Source: Tritrichomonas foetus (Eukaryota > Parabasalia > Tritrichomonadida > Tritrichomonadidae). From it: a stretch of 64,000 nt of DNA. Position numbers and translations under genes: made by a program. The stretch is taken from NCBI GenBank assembly GCA_001839685.1, contig MLAK01000001.1, positions 91,949 through 155,948 on the forward strand, given 5' to 3'. The notes beneath the pieces are model-generated. The model worked only from the letters and a program-made list of their open reading frames with translations. It did not search any database and was not told the DNA's origin. Within the stretch, counting starts at the first letter, position 1; the number at the start of each line of letters is the position of its first letter. Positions 1-11,300 of this stretch are shown piece after piece.

Positions 1-1111
1 AAAATGAAAGAGCTATTGGAATCAGCTTTTGATGTAAATGAGATGCGAATAAAATGCATTGGTCAATAAGTATTTTTCGCATTCTCCATTGTTCCACTCC
101 TTCCATACTTAATAAATTAATGAAAATGTCTTTGTTTGGAAAATATTGTGCGAATTTATATAGATTGGTCATAAATCCAACAAAATTTGATATTTTCAAA
201 GAACATTCAAAAAGAGACTGCCTTTCGTCTTCTTCAATAATTGCAGATAATTTAATTAAAGCTTGGACACCTTCATTGGGCATCATTACAATAGCATTCG
301 TAAATGCTTCTTTTATGGCACAAAATCCATTAGCTTGGACAAATCTTGGAGAATCTAGAATTGCGTTTGCCATGGTGGGTTTATTCTTGAGCATTTCATT
401 ATATAGGCCAACATTCGTTGATGAAATGATTGACATATGTGCTGAAACATGATTGTAGAATGTCTGATTTGAATCAAGAATAGCCTTCAATAAGTATTCT
501 TCCTTGTCTAGCTGATTTATCGGCATTATATTTAAGTTTTCAATTGCAGCAAGACGAACTTTGATGTTTTCGTCGTAAAAAAGTTTATCAAAGTTTTTCT
601 TAACGAATTGACGAAAATGTGCTAATGGGAACAGTTTTAAAGCCAATATTCTGTAATAATATTCAGGGGCTTTGACAAGCTGTTGAATGAGCTTGACGAG
701 GCAGGTGTCAAAGAAGTCTTTTGGAATTGAATTCAAAATTGCGACGATAAGATCAACTAATGTTTCCCGCGTTTTATGGTGGATGTTTATATTGTTGGTG
801 TTGGAAAGCATAGAATAAACACTGAGAATTGTTGGGAAAATAAAATCGTTGATGTATTCGATTGCTTCATCATCAAAAACTTCGATCAGCATTTCGGTGA
901 TTTGTGGAATGAATGAAAACTCATCAGCTTGCAAGTTTTGAATGCAGTAGCAGATATTCGGGATTAGGACTTCCTTTATTGTATGTTCCAGTTGAAGAGT
1001 TTGTTTTTGATCGAGGTGAGATTGTTGGCTGAACAATGAAGAACTCAATTCGAATAATGTGCATGGATTAAGTGGTGTTGCACTGAATCCTTCAAAGTAA
1101 GAGTTAATCAT
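1..1111 (-). CDS. HEAT-repeat protein, phosphatase PP2A/PP4 scaffold-like (partial)
   Basis: An open frame on the minus strand starts at an ATG at 1109-1111 and runs off the left edge of the window, so the C-terminus is missing; about 370 residues are visible. The protein begins MINSYFEGFSATPLNP and is made of helical-hairpin repeats. One stretch reads GVEQWRMRKILIDQ, which resembles the 'W-R-x-R' helix of HEAT units in the PP2A scaffold A subunit and PP4R1. Proteins of this type bridge a catalytic phosphatase subunit and its regulators in cytosol and nucleus. The fold class is fairly clear; the phosphatase assignment rests on one repeat signature and could equally fit another HEAT family such as importin-like proteins. 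The leader is short (ATCCCGCA before the ATG). Confidence 0.55.
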   Translation of the reverse strand, partial: MINSYFEGFSATPLNPCTLFELSSSLFSQQSHLDQKQTLQLEHTIKEVLIPNICYCIQNLQADEFSFIPQITEMLIEVFDDEAIEYINDFIFPTILSVYSMLSNTNNINIHHKTRETLVDLIVAILNSIPKDFFDTCLVKLIQQLVKAPEYYYRILALKLFPLAHFRQFVKKNFDKLFYDENIKVRLAAIENLNIMPINQLDKEEYLLKAILDSNQTFYNHVSAHMSIISSTNVGLYNEMLKNKPTMANAILDSPRFVQANGFCAIKEAFTNAIVMMPNEGVQALIKLSAIIEEDERQSLFECSLKISNFVGFMTNLYKFAQYFPNKDIFINLLSMEGVEQWRMRKILIDQCILFASHLHQKLIPIALSF

Positions 1112-2152
1112 TGCGGGATAAATTTAAATTTATACTTTTACTTGGATTCAATGGGATTTGAAAGTGTCACAAAAAAGGTTTGATTTGCTTTGAAATATGA
1201 AACTTTTGGAACTAACTTGAGATAATAAAATTCTGAAACCAAACTTTTTCTTCACTTTTTCATCGCTAAATCTCTATTAAATTTGGACAATTAAAGTATA
1301 TGTATGAAAGAAATTTAAGACACTTTTCAAAATCTCACAAAACTAATTAAATTCAATTGAAAAGCATTCCGAGAAAAGCTCCGATTCCCAATATTCAATG
1401 AGTTTCAATATCGTTGGTCTACATTTTGAATGAAATTCAAAAAAGCAATGATGGTTTCATAGAATTTGTTCTATCGATTTGGTATTTCAATATTTTACGA
1501 AAAAATTGGTATGAAATATCTTTCAAATATTTCTATTATTTCTATAGAATTATTCCATTTTCAAAGTATTAATAAACTGCTCAGGTAATTCTTAAAGGTT
1601 TCATAAAAAAAATCAAGATAATCGCTAAAACTTTTTCAATAAATGAGTCAAATCGTCGTATTGAAAAAGATTTGATATTTAAATTTGTTGATCATCCGTC
1701 ATGTCAATCCTCACAATTAAAAGTTATTATGATAACTTTCTCGCTGGATATTTCAGCTCAACTAATATCTAAATTACATAAATGCGAAAATATTAACGCA
1801 AATATTGGTTCTTTTTCAGAAAAATGTATTTTTTATATTTTTGATAGGCTATTCAAATTTATGATGAATCGTAAATTTTCTCCACAAACTGTGAATCACG
1901 AATGATCGAAGAATAGAATAAAGGTACCAACTTTAGTTTATGAATTGAGGTGTATGATTATTTATCAGATATGACTTTAAAGTTTACTCTCGAATTTTCT
2001 ACAAATGGTTTTTAATAAATTTAAATCAAGAAATTCTCGAATTTAATTTTGGGAGAAGCTTCTCAAATATATTGAAATTGATATTCTAATGATGAATTTG
2101 ATTTAGGAAATTTCCATCAATTCCAATATTTATCTATATAGGAATATGAATC
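1112..2152. other. Intergenic region, AT-rich
   Basis: About 1 kb lies upstream of the minus-strand gene at 1-1111 and downstream of the minus-strand LRR gene. A frame without stops runs on the plus strand from 1576 to 1905 (about 109 codons) with no ATG near its beginning. It encodes a moderately complex peptide (for example IFKFVDHPSCQSSQ), so a decayed gene fragment is possible, but in DNA this AT-rich I cannot tell it from chance. I see no RNA gene here. Confidence 0.3.
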
Positions 2153-4327
2153 TCACGATTCGAAATACTTTGTTCTTCGCTTTAACTCTTTAAAAACAAG
2201 TAGTAAAGGATCATCTTTGGCTCGATCTTCAGCTATACATTCATCCAGTAAATCTTTTATTTCTCCATCGATTTTTGTGATGATTTCCTCATAACAAAGA
2301 TTAGATTTGATAGAAATCCCATTATTGTTAACAACTATTGTATTTTCATCATTTTTCTTAATTGTTGTTGTTCTTAATAAAGATGGATATGATGAAATGC
2401 TTGAAGATCGGTTTAGGGAATTAAATTTTTTATAGAAAACTTTTTTAACTTCCATAATTCTTTCATTTAAGTGCTGTTTTTCTTCAGGTTGAGCAATTCT
2501 AAGGGCATTTATTAATTCACTTGGATTCCAATCAGCATTTAATATACTACTTGCATTTATCGCCTCAAGTAAATTTAATAAAGAAGTGATTGAAGCATTC
2601 GAATTTCCAAACCCAATATAATGTAATTGATTGTTGATGAGTTTTATTAAATCAGTAATACCTTTATCTCCAAATTTTTGACCTGTTATATCCAAAGTAT
2701 TGATATTGGGGTTAAGGGTAAGTATTTGGATTAACTTCGAAAATTCATCAGTCCAACATGTATTCCCTGCACCTTTTATATATAGTTGTTTTAAATTCGT
2801 GGGTTCTAGATAATTACAAAGTACTTTGAGATTATTTTGAGTTGAAACTATTGAAAATGAGATATCTAAAGTTGATAGATGATGTTTTTGGAGAAACTCG
2901 AAGAAATAAAAAGAATCGTCTTCATTAACTTCATTTTTTTCCCAAAAAAATGATTCCATATTGGGAATACAAATATGCCTAAGTGATTTATAAAATATTG
3001 ATAAATCTCCCTTATCTATATCAAGATTATTCATTTTAATTGATTTAATTTCATTACTACATGTAGAAAAAGCCGAAAATAATAATAGTAATGTATGTGA
3101 TGTGAATTTAGTTTCACTAAAATCAATTTTTTGGATTGTAAAAAAATTTTTCATCCCTGGTGGAAAGAAATCTTTTATAAATCGGCAACCTATCATTTCA
3201 AGTTCATCAATTCCTGTCTCAAAAAGTGTAATTGTTGGTAGCACATAATTTATGTCAATATTGGAACGGGATATCGAAAGCTTTTTTAGTTGTTTATTGA
3301 CTAATACTAAGGAATTATTCACAAACTGAATTAGCAGTACTTGAAAAAGATCATAAATATAAATACCACCAATATGAAAAGTTTCAACTTTATGAACACT
3401 TGGTGCATCGTATAATGAGTTGAAAAAAGAAACCAATGTTTTTTCTTGAAAGGCACATTTTTCACACAAAATTGAAGTGATTTTGCCATTATAATGTGTA
3501 AAATCCTCTAAGAACAACTTACAATGAGTAGTTGAAAAATTACATTGAATCCATGATATTTCTGTTATTGATGTTTTATGTATGGAAGTAAAAACAAAAT
3601 AATCTTCGATTGGAAAGTCATTAAAAGATGTCATTTTAAAAGTTAATTTGTATAAATAGTTACTGGTTTGAACGATTCGTTTTAAAGCCGGAATACATAA
3701 ATAGTATTCACAGTCCTTGATGATCAATTCAAATGGAAATGTGAAAGAAAGAATTAACTTCAAATATGATTTCAATAAATTGGAATTAATAATATCGGGT
3801 GTAAGAAAAATAGAATCTCTCATTGAATTTAATGATCTATAAACCGAAATTACGTGGTCACAATCTTGAAATGTTATATCATGAATAAGTAATGTGAGAA
3901 ACCTATCGGGAATAATAGATTGTTTCTTATTTTTATAGGTTAATAAATTTTCATCTGTTGTTGAAGAATCATCTGCATCTATATTCATGTCATTTAATAT
4001 AACATGTAATATTGTTTTTATATAACGCAATATTTGAGCTGAATCTCTTGACTTTATATTTAGCTTTTTTCTTTTAGTTTTAATCGTGATAACATCTTCC
4101 TCGCTATGTATTGATAGCAAATCATAATATCCGAATGCAAATGAACATTTAAAGCCAGCTGGAAATTTTCTTTCTTTTAAAATGAACACACCAACTGATG
4201 TGATTTTGATAAATCTCTGCTTGGAATCTTTGTTTTCGTCCACCAACTCACATTCATCGAAATATACTGTTTGAACCACTGATAATTGTAATATTGGATG
4301 AGTTTTACTTAATTCACATGAATCCAT
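2153..4327 (-). CDS. CARMIL-like leucine-rich-repeat protein
   Basis: A 724-residue protein. I chose the ATG at 4325-4327 (MDSCELSK) because the frame further upstream opens with non-essential residues and trichomonad leaders are short. Residues about 15-120 look like the PH-like domain at the front of CARMIL proteins: alternating strands around VGVFILKERKFPAGF, then a closing helix ending in YIKTILHVIL. The rest is irregular ribonuclease-inhibitor-type LRRs (units such as LKKLSISRSNID, NTLDITGQKFGDKG). CARMILs bind membranes and actin capping protein to control actin assembly. No capping-protein-binding motif was recognised, so function is inferred from architecture. The longer gene at 8322-11957 shares the layout and looks like a distant paralogue. 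It is head-to-head with MRE11, 189 bp apart. Confidence 0.7.
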   Translation of the reverse strand: MDSCELSKTHPILQLSVVQTVYFDECELVDENKDSKQRFIKITSVGVFILKERKFPAGFKCSFAFGYYDLLSIHSEEDVITIKTKRKKLNIKSRDSAQILRYIKTILHVILNDMNIDADDSSTTDENLLTYKNKKQSIIPDRFLTLLIHDITFQDCDHVISVYRSLNSMRDSIFLTPDIINSNLLKSYLKLILSFTFPFELIIKDCEYYLCIPALKRIVQTSNYLYKLTFKMTSFNDFPIEDYFVFTSIHKTSITEISWIQCNFSTTHCKLFLEDFTHYNGKITSILCEKCAFQEKTLVSFFNSLYDAPSVHKVETFHIGGIYIYDLFQVLLIQFVNNSLVLVNKQLKKLSISRSNIDINYVLPTITLFETGIDELEMIGCRFIKDFFPPGMKNFFTIQKIDFSETKFTSHTLLLLFSAFSTCSNEIKSIKMNNLDIDKGDLSIFYKSLRHICIPNMESFFWEKNEVNEDDSFYFFEFLQKHHLSTLDISFSIVSTQNNLKVLCNYLEPTNLKQLYIKGAGNTCWTDEFSKLIQILTLNPNINTLDITGQKFGDKGITDLIKLINNQLHYIGFGNSNASITSLLNLLEAINASSILNADWNPSELINALRIAQPEEKQHLNERIMEVKKVFYKKFNSLNRSSSISSYPSLLRTTTIKKNDENTIVVNNNGISIKSNLCYEEIITKIDGEIKDLLDECIAEDRAKDDPLLLVFKELKRRTKYFES

Positions 4328-4516
4328 TTGATTGAATATCCTGTTGATGTAATATATCAATATTGACCTATAAAAGCGGTTTTAGCCAATTTAGATAAAG
4401 TGAAATGTCTATCAAAATTCGAATGAAAAAGGGAAATGACATAAATTCTCAAAAAGTTTCTCAAAGTGAAGTTCGCTTCACTCTAAACAGGCGATTCTCC
4501 CATTTCTTTTTAACAA

Positions 4517-6265
4517 ATGAGCTCAATCAAGTTCGCAATTTTCACTGACACACACTTAGGACACGAAGAGCGCGATCCTGTTCGTGGTAAAGATAGTTTC
4601 GACGCATTTGAAGAAGCACTTCAAATTTCTCTTGACGAAAAAGTCGATTGTATCATTCATGCTGGCGATATGTTTGATGAACCGTCGCCGACTCGATCAA
4701 CGATGATCAAAACGAATGAAATTTTGCACAAGTATTTATTCAGAATTCCAAACGAAGAGTCTCAAGGGGAAAACGCAATCAAGTATGAAGATACAGAAGG
4801 TCTAACAGAGAAGATTCCCACGACATTGGATGAAAATATTCACGTGAAGGTTCCATTTTTCGTTATCCACGGAAATCACGACCCACCAAGTGGATTTGAG
4901 TTGACAAGCGCATGTGACTTACTATCATCATGCAGATTGGTAAACTACTTTAAGAAAATTATCGATCCCGCTACGATCGAACTCAAGCCGGTTATCTTAC
5001 AAAGGGCGAATATTGAAATAGCGCTTTACGGACTTGGTTACATTATGGAAACCAAATTTATTACAGCATTAGAAAGCAAATCGATAACTTTTGCTCATCC
5101 GCCAGAAGATACAGATCCGACCAAAAAACGATTCAGCATTTTGTTACTTCATCAAAATCGACCTTCTCGAAATTCGCAACAGCTACAAGTCCCTCACATG
5201 CTCAGGGACGTCTGTCCTTGGATGGATCTGATCGTTTGGGGACACGAGCACGAAAACAGAACTGATATGGAAATATCGTGTGGAATGAGAATCACACAGC
5301 CGGGATCAACTATTGTTACTATGCTCAGAGACTTCGAAGCAACGCCTCGAGGAATGGCGATTTTGGAGGTTTTTGAAGATCATGAAGACTTCATTCCAAT
5401 TAATTTAAAGACACCACGACCATTTATCATTTCAAAATTAGAACTTGATAGTAGCTTGACCACCAAACCAGCTGAAGAAGTCCTTGGAATCATTCGCGAG
5501 AAACTTATTGATATGATTGACCAAAGAGATGATCGTGATAAAATACCAATTATTCGTTTGCATGTTTTTGCAGCAATCGATATGCGAAATGTACCATATA
5601 AACAGTTAACTCATGAATTTTCACAGCAAGTTGCCAATCCACACAATTTTATTGAAATTTCTCGTCGTAGTACCCGATCGAGTGGAAATAAAGATAAAAA
5701 GAGTCTCAGTCAATCAAGTTCGTTGAATTCTGAAGAAAATGAAGAATTTGATGTAACAACTTCACCAACTTGTATTGAAGAATTACTTGAAAAGAAGTTC
5801 GAGGATAGTCCCCTTGACTTTTTAATCGTTGATACATTGAACCAATCACTGAAATCATATGTTTTTGAAGAAGACAGAGATGCCTTTAATCGAAATATTA
5901 AAGATTTAATTGAAACCAGAGTTTCTTATCTTTTGAAACAAGTTCCAGATACAGGAAAAGGAATGTCGCCTGAAGATGCAGCTGATTTCATCGAACTGAA
6001 AAGGAACGACTTACCTGGAATTAATACTTCTAAAAGTCAAAGGCACTTTTTATCATCAACAGATTCGACTGCAACTGGAACAGCAACGGCATCGCAGGAT
6101 AGTGATGATGAAGATTTTAATAAGAAATCTCAACAAAAGAATAAAAGAACAAGAAAAACAAAAACTGTTGATGAGCCTGTTGAAGATGAGCCTGCACCAA
6201 CAAGGCAAAGAATGCCAAGGAAAGTGCGAGCACCTCCTTCATTGAAGAAATCGGTGATGAAATAA
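4517..6265 (+). CDS. MRE11: MRE11 double-strand break repair nuclease
   Basis: A 582-residue Mre11 homologue. The calcineurin-like phosphoesterase domain fills the first ~300 residues with all signature motifs: TDTHLG (D11, H13), HAGDMFDEP (D51), IHGNHDPPSG (N120, H121), LLLHQNR (H212) and WGHEHE (H243, H245). These coordinate two Mn ions for the 3'-5' exonuclease and endonuclease activities. The downstream part matches the Mre11 capping region, and the tail is acidic then basic (SDDEDF followed by KNKRTRKTK and a Lys/Arg-rich end), as expected for DNA-binding C-termini. With Rad50 it forms the core of the MRN complex that processes DNA ends in the nucleus. The ATG follows TTTTTAACAA. Length is slightly short for the family but no domain is missing. 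Confidence 0.96.
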   Translation: MSSIKFAIFTDTHLGHEERDPVRGKDSFDAFEEALQISLDEKVDCIIHAGDMFDEPSPTRSTMIKTNEILHKYLFRIPNEESQGENAIKYEDTEGLTEKIPTTLDENIHVKVPFFVIHGNHDPPSGFELTSACDLLSSCRLVNYFKKIIDPATIELKPVILQRANIEIALYGLGYIMETKFITALESKSITFAHPPEDTDPTKKRFSILLLHQNRPSRNSQQLQVPHMLRDVCPWMDLIVWGHEHENRTDMEISCGMRITQPGSTIVTMLRDFEATPRGMAILEVFEDHEDFIPINLKTPRPFIISKLELDSSLTTKPAEEVLGIIREKLIDMIDQRDDRDKIPIIRLHVFAAIDMRNVPYKQLTHEFSQQVANPHNFIEISRRSTRSSGNKDKKSLSQSSSLNSEENEEFDVTTSPTCIEELLEKKFEDSPLDFLIVDTLNQSLKSYVFEEDRDAFNRNIKDLIETRVSYLLKQVPDTGKGMSPEDAADFIELKRNDLPGINTSKSQRHFLSSTDSTATGTATASQDSDDEDFNKKSQQKNKRTRKTKTVDEPVEDEPAPTRQRMPRKVRAPPSLKKSVMK

Positions 6266-6850
6266 CTTATCAAAAGTGTAAATATATAAACTCAAATATA
6301 TAAATAATTATAGAAGTGTGCTTAAATTTTCATTCAATAATATTTTAAAATAGAATGTCCATGTGAACTCATAATGTAAAATGCTGGAATATATAAAGTA
6401 TATACAGTATTATTTATCAAAGATATTTGAAAAGTAAGAACTTCAAATGTGTTAATCTTTATCAATTATCCTACTTGGGAAGGATAGATTTCACCTAACT
6501 AACTTTGGTTGAACTAAAATATCAAAAATATTATTTTATTTCTTACAAGACAGATAAATTAGTATAACTTCCCAGTCGCCAAAAAAACTCAAAGATAAAA
6601 TTAACAAATAACTTCCCATTTAGGTCAAATAAATGTAAAACGGAATGACTTCAATCATTGAAAAATTCAAAAAAGCGATCAATAAAGAATTATCGATTCT
6701 TGGTCAAATAGTAGTCAATTCATTGCTTTTTTCAATTCAGCTATGTCAAATTGAGTTAATTGTAACCGCCGTAATTCACCAATTAATTTAATCAATTGAC
6801 CTTTCAGGAAAGGTCCACGTCATAAACATATCACAGAGACATACCCAGCA
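6266..6850. other. Intergenic region between MRE11 and actin-related gene
   Basis: 585 bp of AT-rich sequence between two plus-strand genes. Nothing recognisable apart from a candidate initiator near its right end. Confidence 0.5.
6831..6835 (+). promoter_or_regulatory. Candidate initiator (TCACA)
   Basis: TCACA lies 18 nt before the first codon of the actin-related gene and fits the trichomonad initiator rule TCA-pyrimidine-(A/T), with transcription expected at the A. The match is short and was not tested against background frequency. Confidence 0.3.
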
Positions 6851-7975
6851 ATGGCTACAAGCGATATTCCGACCATGCTTTTCGATCTCGGCAGCTACAA
6901 CATTAGAGCTAGCTTAACAACTGACGAAAAACCAAGATTTATCATTCCTTCAGCTTTCCCCACTGGAGAACATGATTTCGAAATTGACAAGCCAATTCCT
7001 CCAGAATGCACTCCAAGTTTCGCAATTTCAGATGGTGAAGTCGACAACGAAGATAGAATGACTTACCTTTTCGCTTCAATTTTCGATTCCATATTTCCAT
7101 CTGATCAACCTGAACCGATAGACTTACGTGTTGTTTTAACAAACGCACCTTATCCATCCAAGAAGCATACTTCATATATTTCGCAAATGACCTTTGAAAT
7201 TTTACAAGCCGATTCAATCATCATGAAGCCACCTGCACTTTATACGCTCACACAATTCTCACTTCCAACCTGTATCTGTGTTGATGTTGGCTTCGACGTC
7301 ACCCACATTGTTCCAATCCAAGATAATTTTGTATGTTCGCCAGCAGTCATGCGCTCAACTGCTGCCGGCTCAGCTGTCGACTTGTATGTCGCTGTTGACC
7401 ATCTCCAAATTGAGAATGTAACCACATGGGAACAAATGGAGCGTGCACGAAAAATCAAAGAGCAGGTTGCTGTTGTTGCTCTTAATTATGAAGATGAAAT
7501 AGAAGATCCGGAAAAGGAATTCCCGTGCACTTGTGGCGAGCTTTTATTCAATACTCCACTCTTCGAGCTGGCGACACCAGAAGATCAAGAACCAGATGAA
7601 AGAGTTGCAACTCTGACTGAAGAGCCAACAGTCGCAGCACTCATCAAGAAATCTATCGAACAATGCGACTTGAATATGAGAGGAAAATTATGGCAAAACA
7701 TTATCGTTTCTGGTGGAAGTACAAAAATGAAGGGATTCAGGGAAAGACTTCTTCAAGATCTCACAAGCATTTCACCAAGCACAATCACACCAAAGTTGAG
7801 GTTCCCAGACGATCCATCACTTGCTGCATGGTACGGTCAAAAACTCTGCATCAACTTCTCAAACAGCGAGCCATGGTTCAACAGACTCGAATACGAAGAA
7901 GACCCAGAAGGAGTTTATCGCAAGTTCATCCAATACGGAATTGCTGATCCAAACAAGGGAAAAACAGAAAAGTAA
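6851..7975 (+). CDS. Divergent actin-related protein (subfamily unclear)
   Basis: A 374-residue actin-fold protein. Phosphate-loop-like segments are DLGSYNIRASL (residues ~12-22) and VDVGFDVTHIVPI (~143-155). The adenosine-loop counterpart is NIIVSGGSTKMKGFRERL, followed by LAAWYGQKL where actin has the WIGGSILASL segment. The middle is strongly diverged and acidic. Length matches actin, so this is a full ARP rather than a fragment. Nuclear ARPs work in chromatin remodellers and cytoplasmic ones in dynactin or Arp2/3; I cannot place it. The degraded second phosphate loop (GFDVTH rather than GDGVTH) suggests altered nucleotide hydrolysis. The stop overlaps TAAATA, a UAAA-type signal often seen at trichomonad poly(A) sites. 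Confidence 0.85.
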   Translation: MATSDIPTMLFDLGSYNIRASLTTDEKPRFIIPSAFPTGEHDFEIDKPIPPECTPSFAISDGEVDNEDRMTYLFASIFDSIFPSDQPEPIDLRVVLTNAPYPSKKHTSYISQMTFEILQADSIIMKPPALYTLTQFSLPTCICVDVGFDVTHIVPIQDNFVCSPAVMRSTAAGSAVDLYVAVDHLQIENVTTWEQMERARKIKEQVAVVALNYEDEIEDPEKEFPCTCGELLFNTPLFELATPEDQEPDERVATLTEEPTVAALIKKSIEQCDLNMRGKLWQNIIVSGGSTKMKGFRERLLQDLTSISPSTITPKLRFPDDPSLAAWYGQKLCINFSNSEPWFNRLEYEEDPEGVYRKFIQYGIADPNKGKTEK

Positions 7976-8321
7976 ATACAATGTATTCTCCAGCGAACAA
8001 AATACATTTTCTTTAATAAATATTTATTCTGGTACACTCCTCTCTTTTTATTTTATTATTATTATTACGATTATGGTTTTTTTACGAATGTTTGGCTGTC
8101 TTTTTAAATTTGAGAATATGATTGTAAATTTGATTGGTGGAATATTCAATGGAAACAAGCTCAAAAACATGTCTGATTCTCGTTGAGATTGGTGTTTCTT
8201 AATTTTCTTCATATTTGCCTTGATGAATGATATTCGTTTCTGTGATCATTGAAAAACTCAGATGTCTATTCAATAAATTGTGACACACTCTGAAAAATCT
8301 GAAAAGTCGATTTTCTTTATC
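7976..8321. other. Intergenic region
   Basis: 346 bp, T-rich, between two plus-strand genes. The frame of the next gene is open back to 8280 but contains no ATG before 8322. Nothing else is seen. Confidence 0.4.
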
Positions 8322-11300
8322 ATGAGCAAAAGTAATGATAAAGATTCGTCTCTTACGCCCGACGAAACGAGATCGATTAATAATGCGTTCCCAAAAGATC
8401 AAATTCCTTTATTATACGCCTTTCGATCAGATATTCGTTATGAAAAAATATCACGTCAAAACTCGGCATGCGCACTATCAAGGCACTTCATAGGATTATT
8501 CACACATTCAAAAACCGGCGAGCCTTTTGAATTATTTGCAATGATACATATTTCAGATATCGAAATGATTTATTATTCAACTGATCCTTTCGTTTTAGTT
8601 CAAACGAAAACAACAAAACTAATTGCCAATTCGAAATCTTCTTTAAAATTCGCTCAACTTTTATACGTTATCTGTACTGTTTCCTATTCTTATTATCCTG
8701 AAACGCGTGCCCCATCTTTAAGAAGCGATGTTGAAAAATACTTTCCCACTTTAAATTTTCATGTTCCAAGAGACCAATTTCCTATTCCACTTTCTTTTTC
8801 TCAGCAATTCCAATTTGCCTATTACGCAAATTGCTCAGCACACAAAATTCCATACAATCATGAAGTTGTCAGATATATAAATGCAATGATGCTTTCAGCA
8901 AATTCAATTATTGACATCACTCAGCTTCCTCTTGACTTCACCAAAGAAGAAAACTCAGACGATTTGATTCCTATTTTTAATTCACTTTGTCATCTCAATT
9001 TCACGAATGGAATATGCTGTCGAAATTTACCACGACCAGATATTCTTAAATCCCTTGAGCAATTAATTTCGAATGGAAATGCAGTAAAAATTATTCATAT
9101 TGAAAACTGTGGAGCTTCAGAAGGACTTGAAATTCTAGCACCAGCAGTCAAATTTAATCCAGAATTAGAAATTTCTTATTGGAATTTAAGCAATAACCAA
9201 TTACTCAATTTTAAATCATTTTGTACAATAATCACTTATTCTAAACATGAATTACTTTATTTAAATCTATCAAATTGTGGAATTAAATCGCCTGATTCAG
9301 AAGAATTATTTACTGTACTCTTTAGAAATGCTAGAATGCATAAAATTAAACACCTTTATATAGCAGGTTTCCAATTTTCTAATTTGGATTCTTTTGAAAA
9401 ATATTTATCTCGAAATATGTCAATAGAAACCTTAGATTTAAGCCAAATGTCATCAATGGTTCCTGAAATCTTGTCTATCCTAGTTTCCAAAAATTATAAA
9501 TTGCGTACGTTGATTTTAAACCAAACTAAGCTTTCTTCTGACGCATTGAAGAGTTTAACCAAATTTTTGAAAGAAACTGATTCGTTATTAACCTTGGATA
9601 TTTCAGCGACAAAAATTACTCCACAATCAGTTATTTCAATTATTACAACAATTGCAGAAAATCCTGAAATCAAACTTTTTAATTTAAATCTGAATAATTT
9701 GAAATTAAATGATGCAGCTATTTTACTATTGTATCGTGTTTTCCTGAATCATGATTTATCAAAATGGAAATCTTTATCATTTGATGAAAATAATATGAGT
9801 GAAAATGATCTCCACAATTTCTTACCTTTATTAATACGAATGCCAAATTTAGAAGCTGTTTCATTTTCGGGGAATTTTAATTCTGATATGCAACATATTC
9901 ATTCATATATTGTAGATATTCTTAAAATTCCATCATTGAAATCATTAACAATATCTGGGAACAAAACGAATAAACTTGGTTCGCAAATACTTCCACTTTT
10001 AAAAAGAATTTCAGAAATTGATAAACTTGAATATTTGGATATAAGTAATAATTCTGCAGGTGAATTAACTTTTCAATCAGTTACTCAAATTATTTATAAG
10101 TGTAAAAAATTACATAAGCTATTCATCGATGGAAGTGAGTTTATTTCTGTTGATCAAATAGAATCAATTGTAAATTCACTTCAAAAAAATAACAGCAATA
10201 TAATTTCTATGCCTTTTCCAGTTTCTGATTCACAAAGAATGGTTGGAGGAAATTCCGATGATAATAATAAAGAAATGATAAGAACACTTGGTGAACTTCA
10301 AATGGCAATGGTTCAAGCAATAAATGCAAATAGAACAAAGAAGAAAATGCCAAATGATCTTCCTTTTCCTTCCAATGAAGAGATCACTCAATTGATTGGA
10401 CAAATCTCACATGGAACGCGTGAAAGAATTCGAAAAATCATTCCAAAGACTCATTCTGGAATTGCAGAATTCTTTTTGCTGCCTTTGCCTTTTCAAAAAA
10501 TGGGAGATTTAGTTAAAGAAGGTGGTTTTATTGAAAACCTTGATATTGGTGATTTAGCAACTTATGAAATCTCTTCAATGAATTATGCAATTGTTGAAAA
10601 TAAGAAAACTTTTCAAACTTGCATCTGTCCAACAATGTTTATCACTCGAATGTTAAATGAGCCACCACCTAAACCAGATGATGCCAAAACAAATACAGAA
10701 ACAAAAACTGGTAATGATAATGACACGAGTGATGACAGTCGTTACAGAAATCGAAATCATAAAAATAAAATGAAAAAGAAACCCAACTATTCATCAGACA
10801 GTCAAAGTGATAGCCAAGATGATAGTCAAAATGATCATCAAAGAAGAAACTATAAAAAGAAAATAAATAAAAGAAACCATTCGTCAGCTGATGACTATGA
10901 TGATATAAAACATAGAAATCGAAAAGAAAAACGAACTGTAAATTCGAGTGATAATGATTCAAATGATTCCGAGTTAAGATATCGAAAACGAAAAGCACAG
11001 ATTAATGAATCACAAAATCCTAAAGGAGCAAAGAAAAAATTGAACTATTCTGATGATGATGAAATTGAAAATAAAATTAGAAACAAAAGCAAACCCCGAA
11101 AACTCACAAAGAAAAACTATGATGATGATAGTGGCTATTCAAGCCAACATCAAAAAAATAAGAAAAAGAAAAACTATTCTCAATCTACTTCCGATTCTAA
11201 TTCTAGTGAAGATGTAATTGACTATGACCGTAGAAAACAAAAAGATAAGAGAAAAATCAATGATTTGAAAGAAGATAAATATAGAAATAGTAAAAATCGA

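Noticed and set aside
54..452. 132-codon plus-strand frame at the left edge
   Set aside because: It is antisense to the HEAT-repeat gene, whose translation has clear repeat structure.
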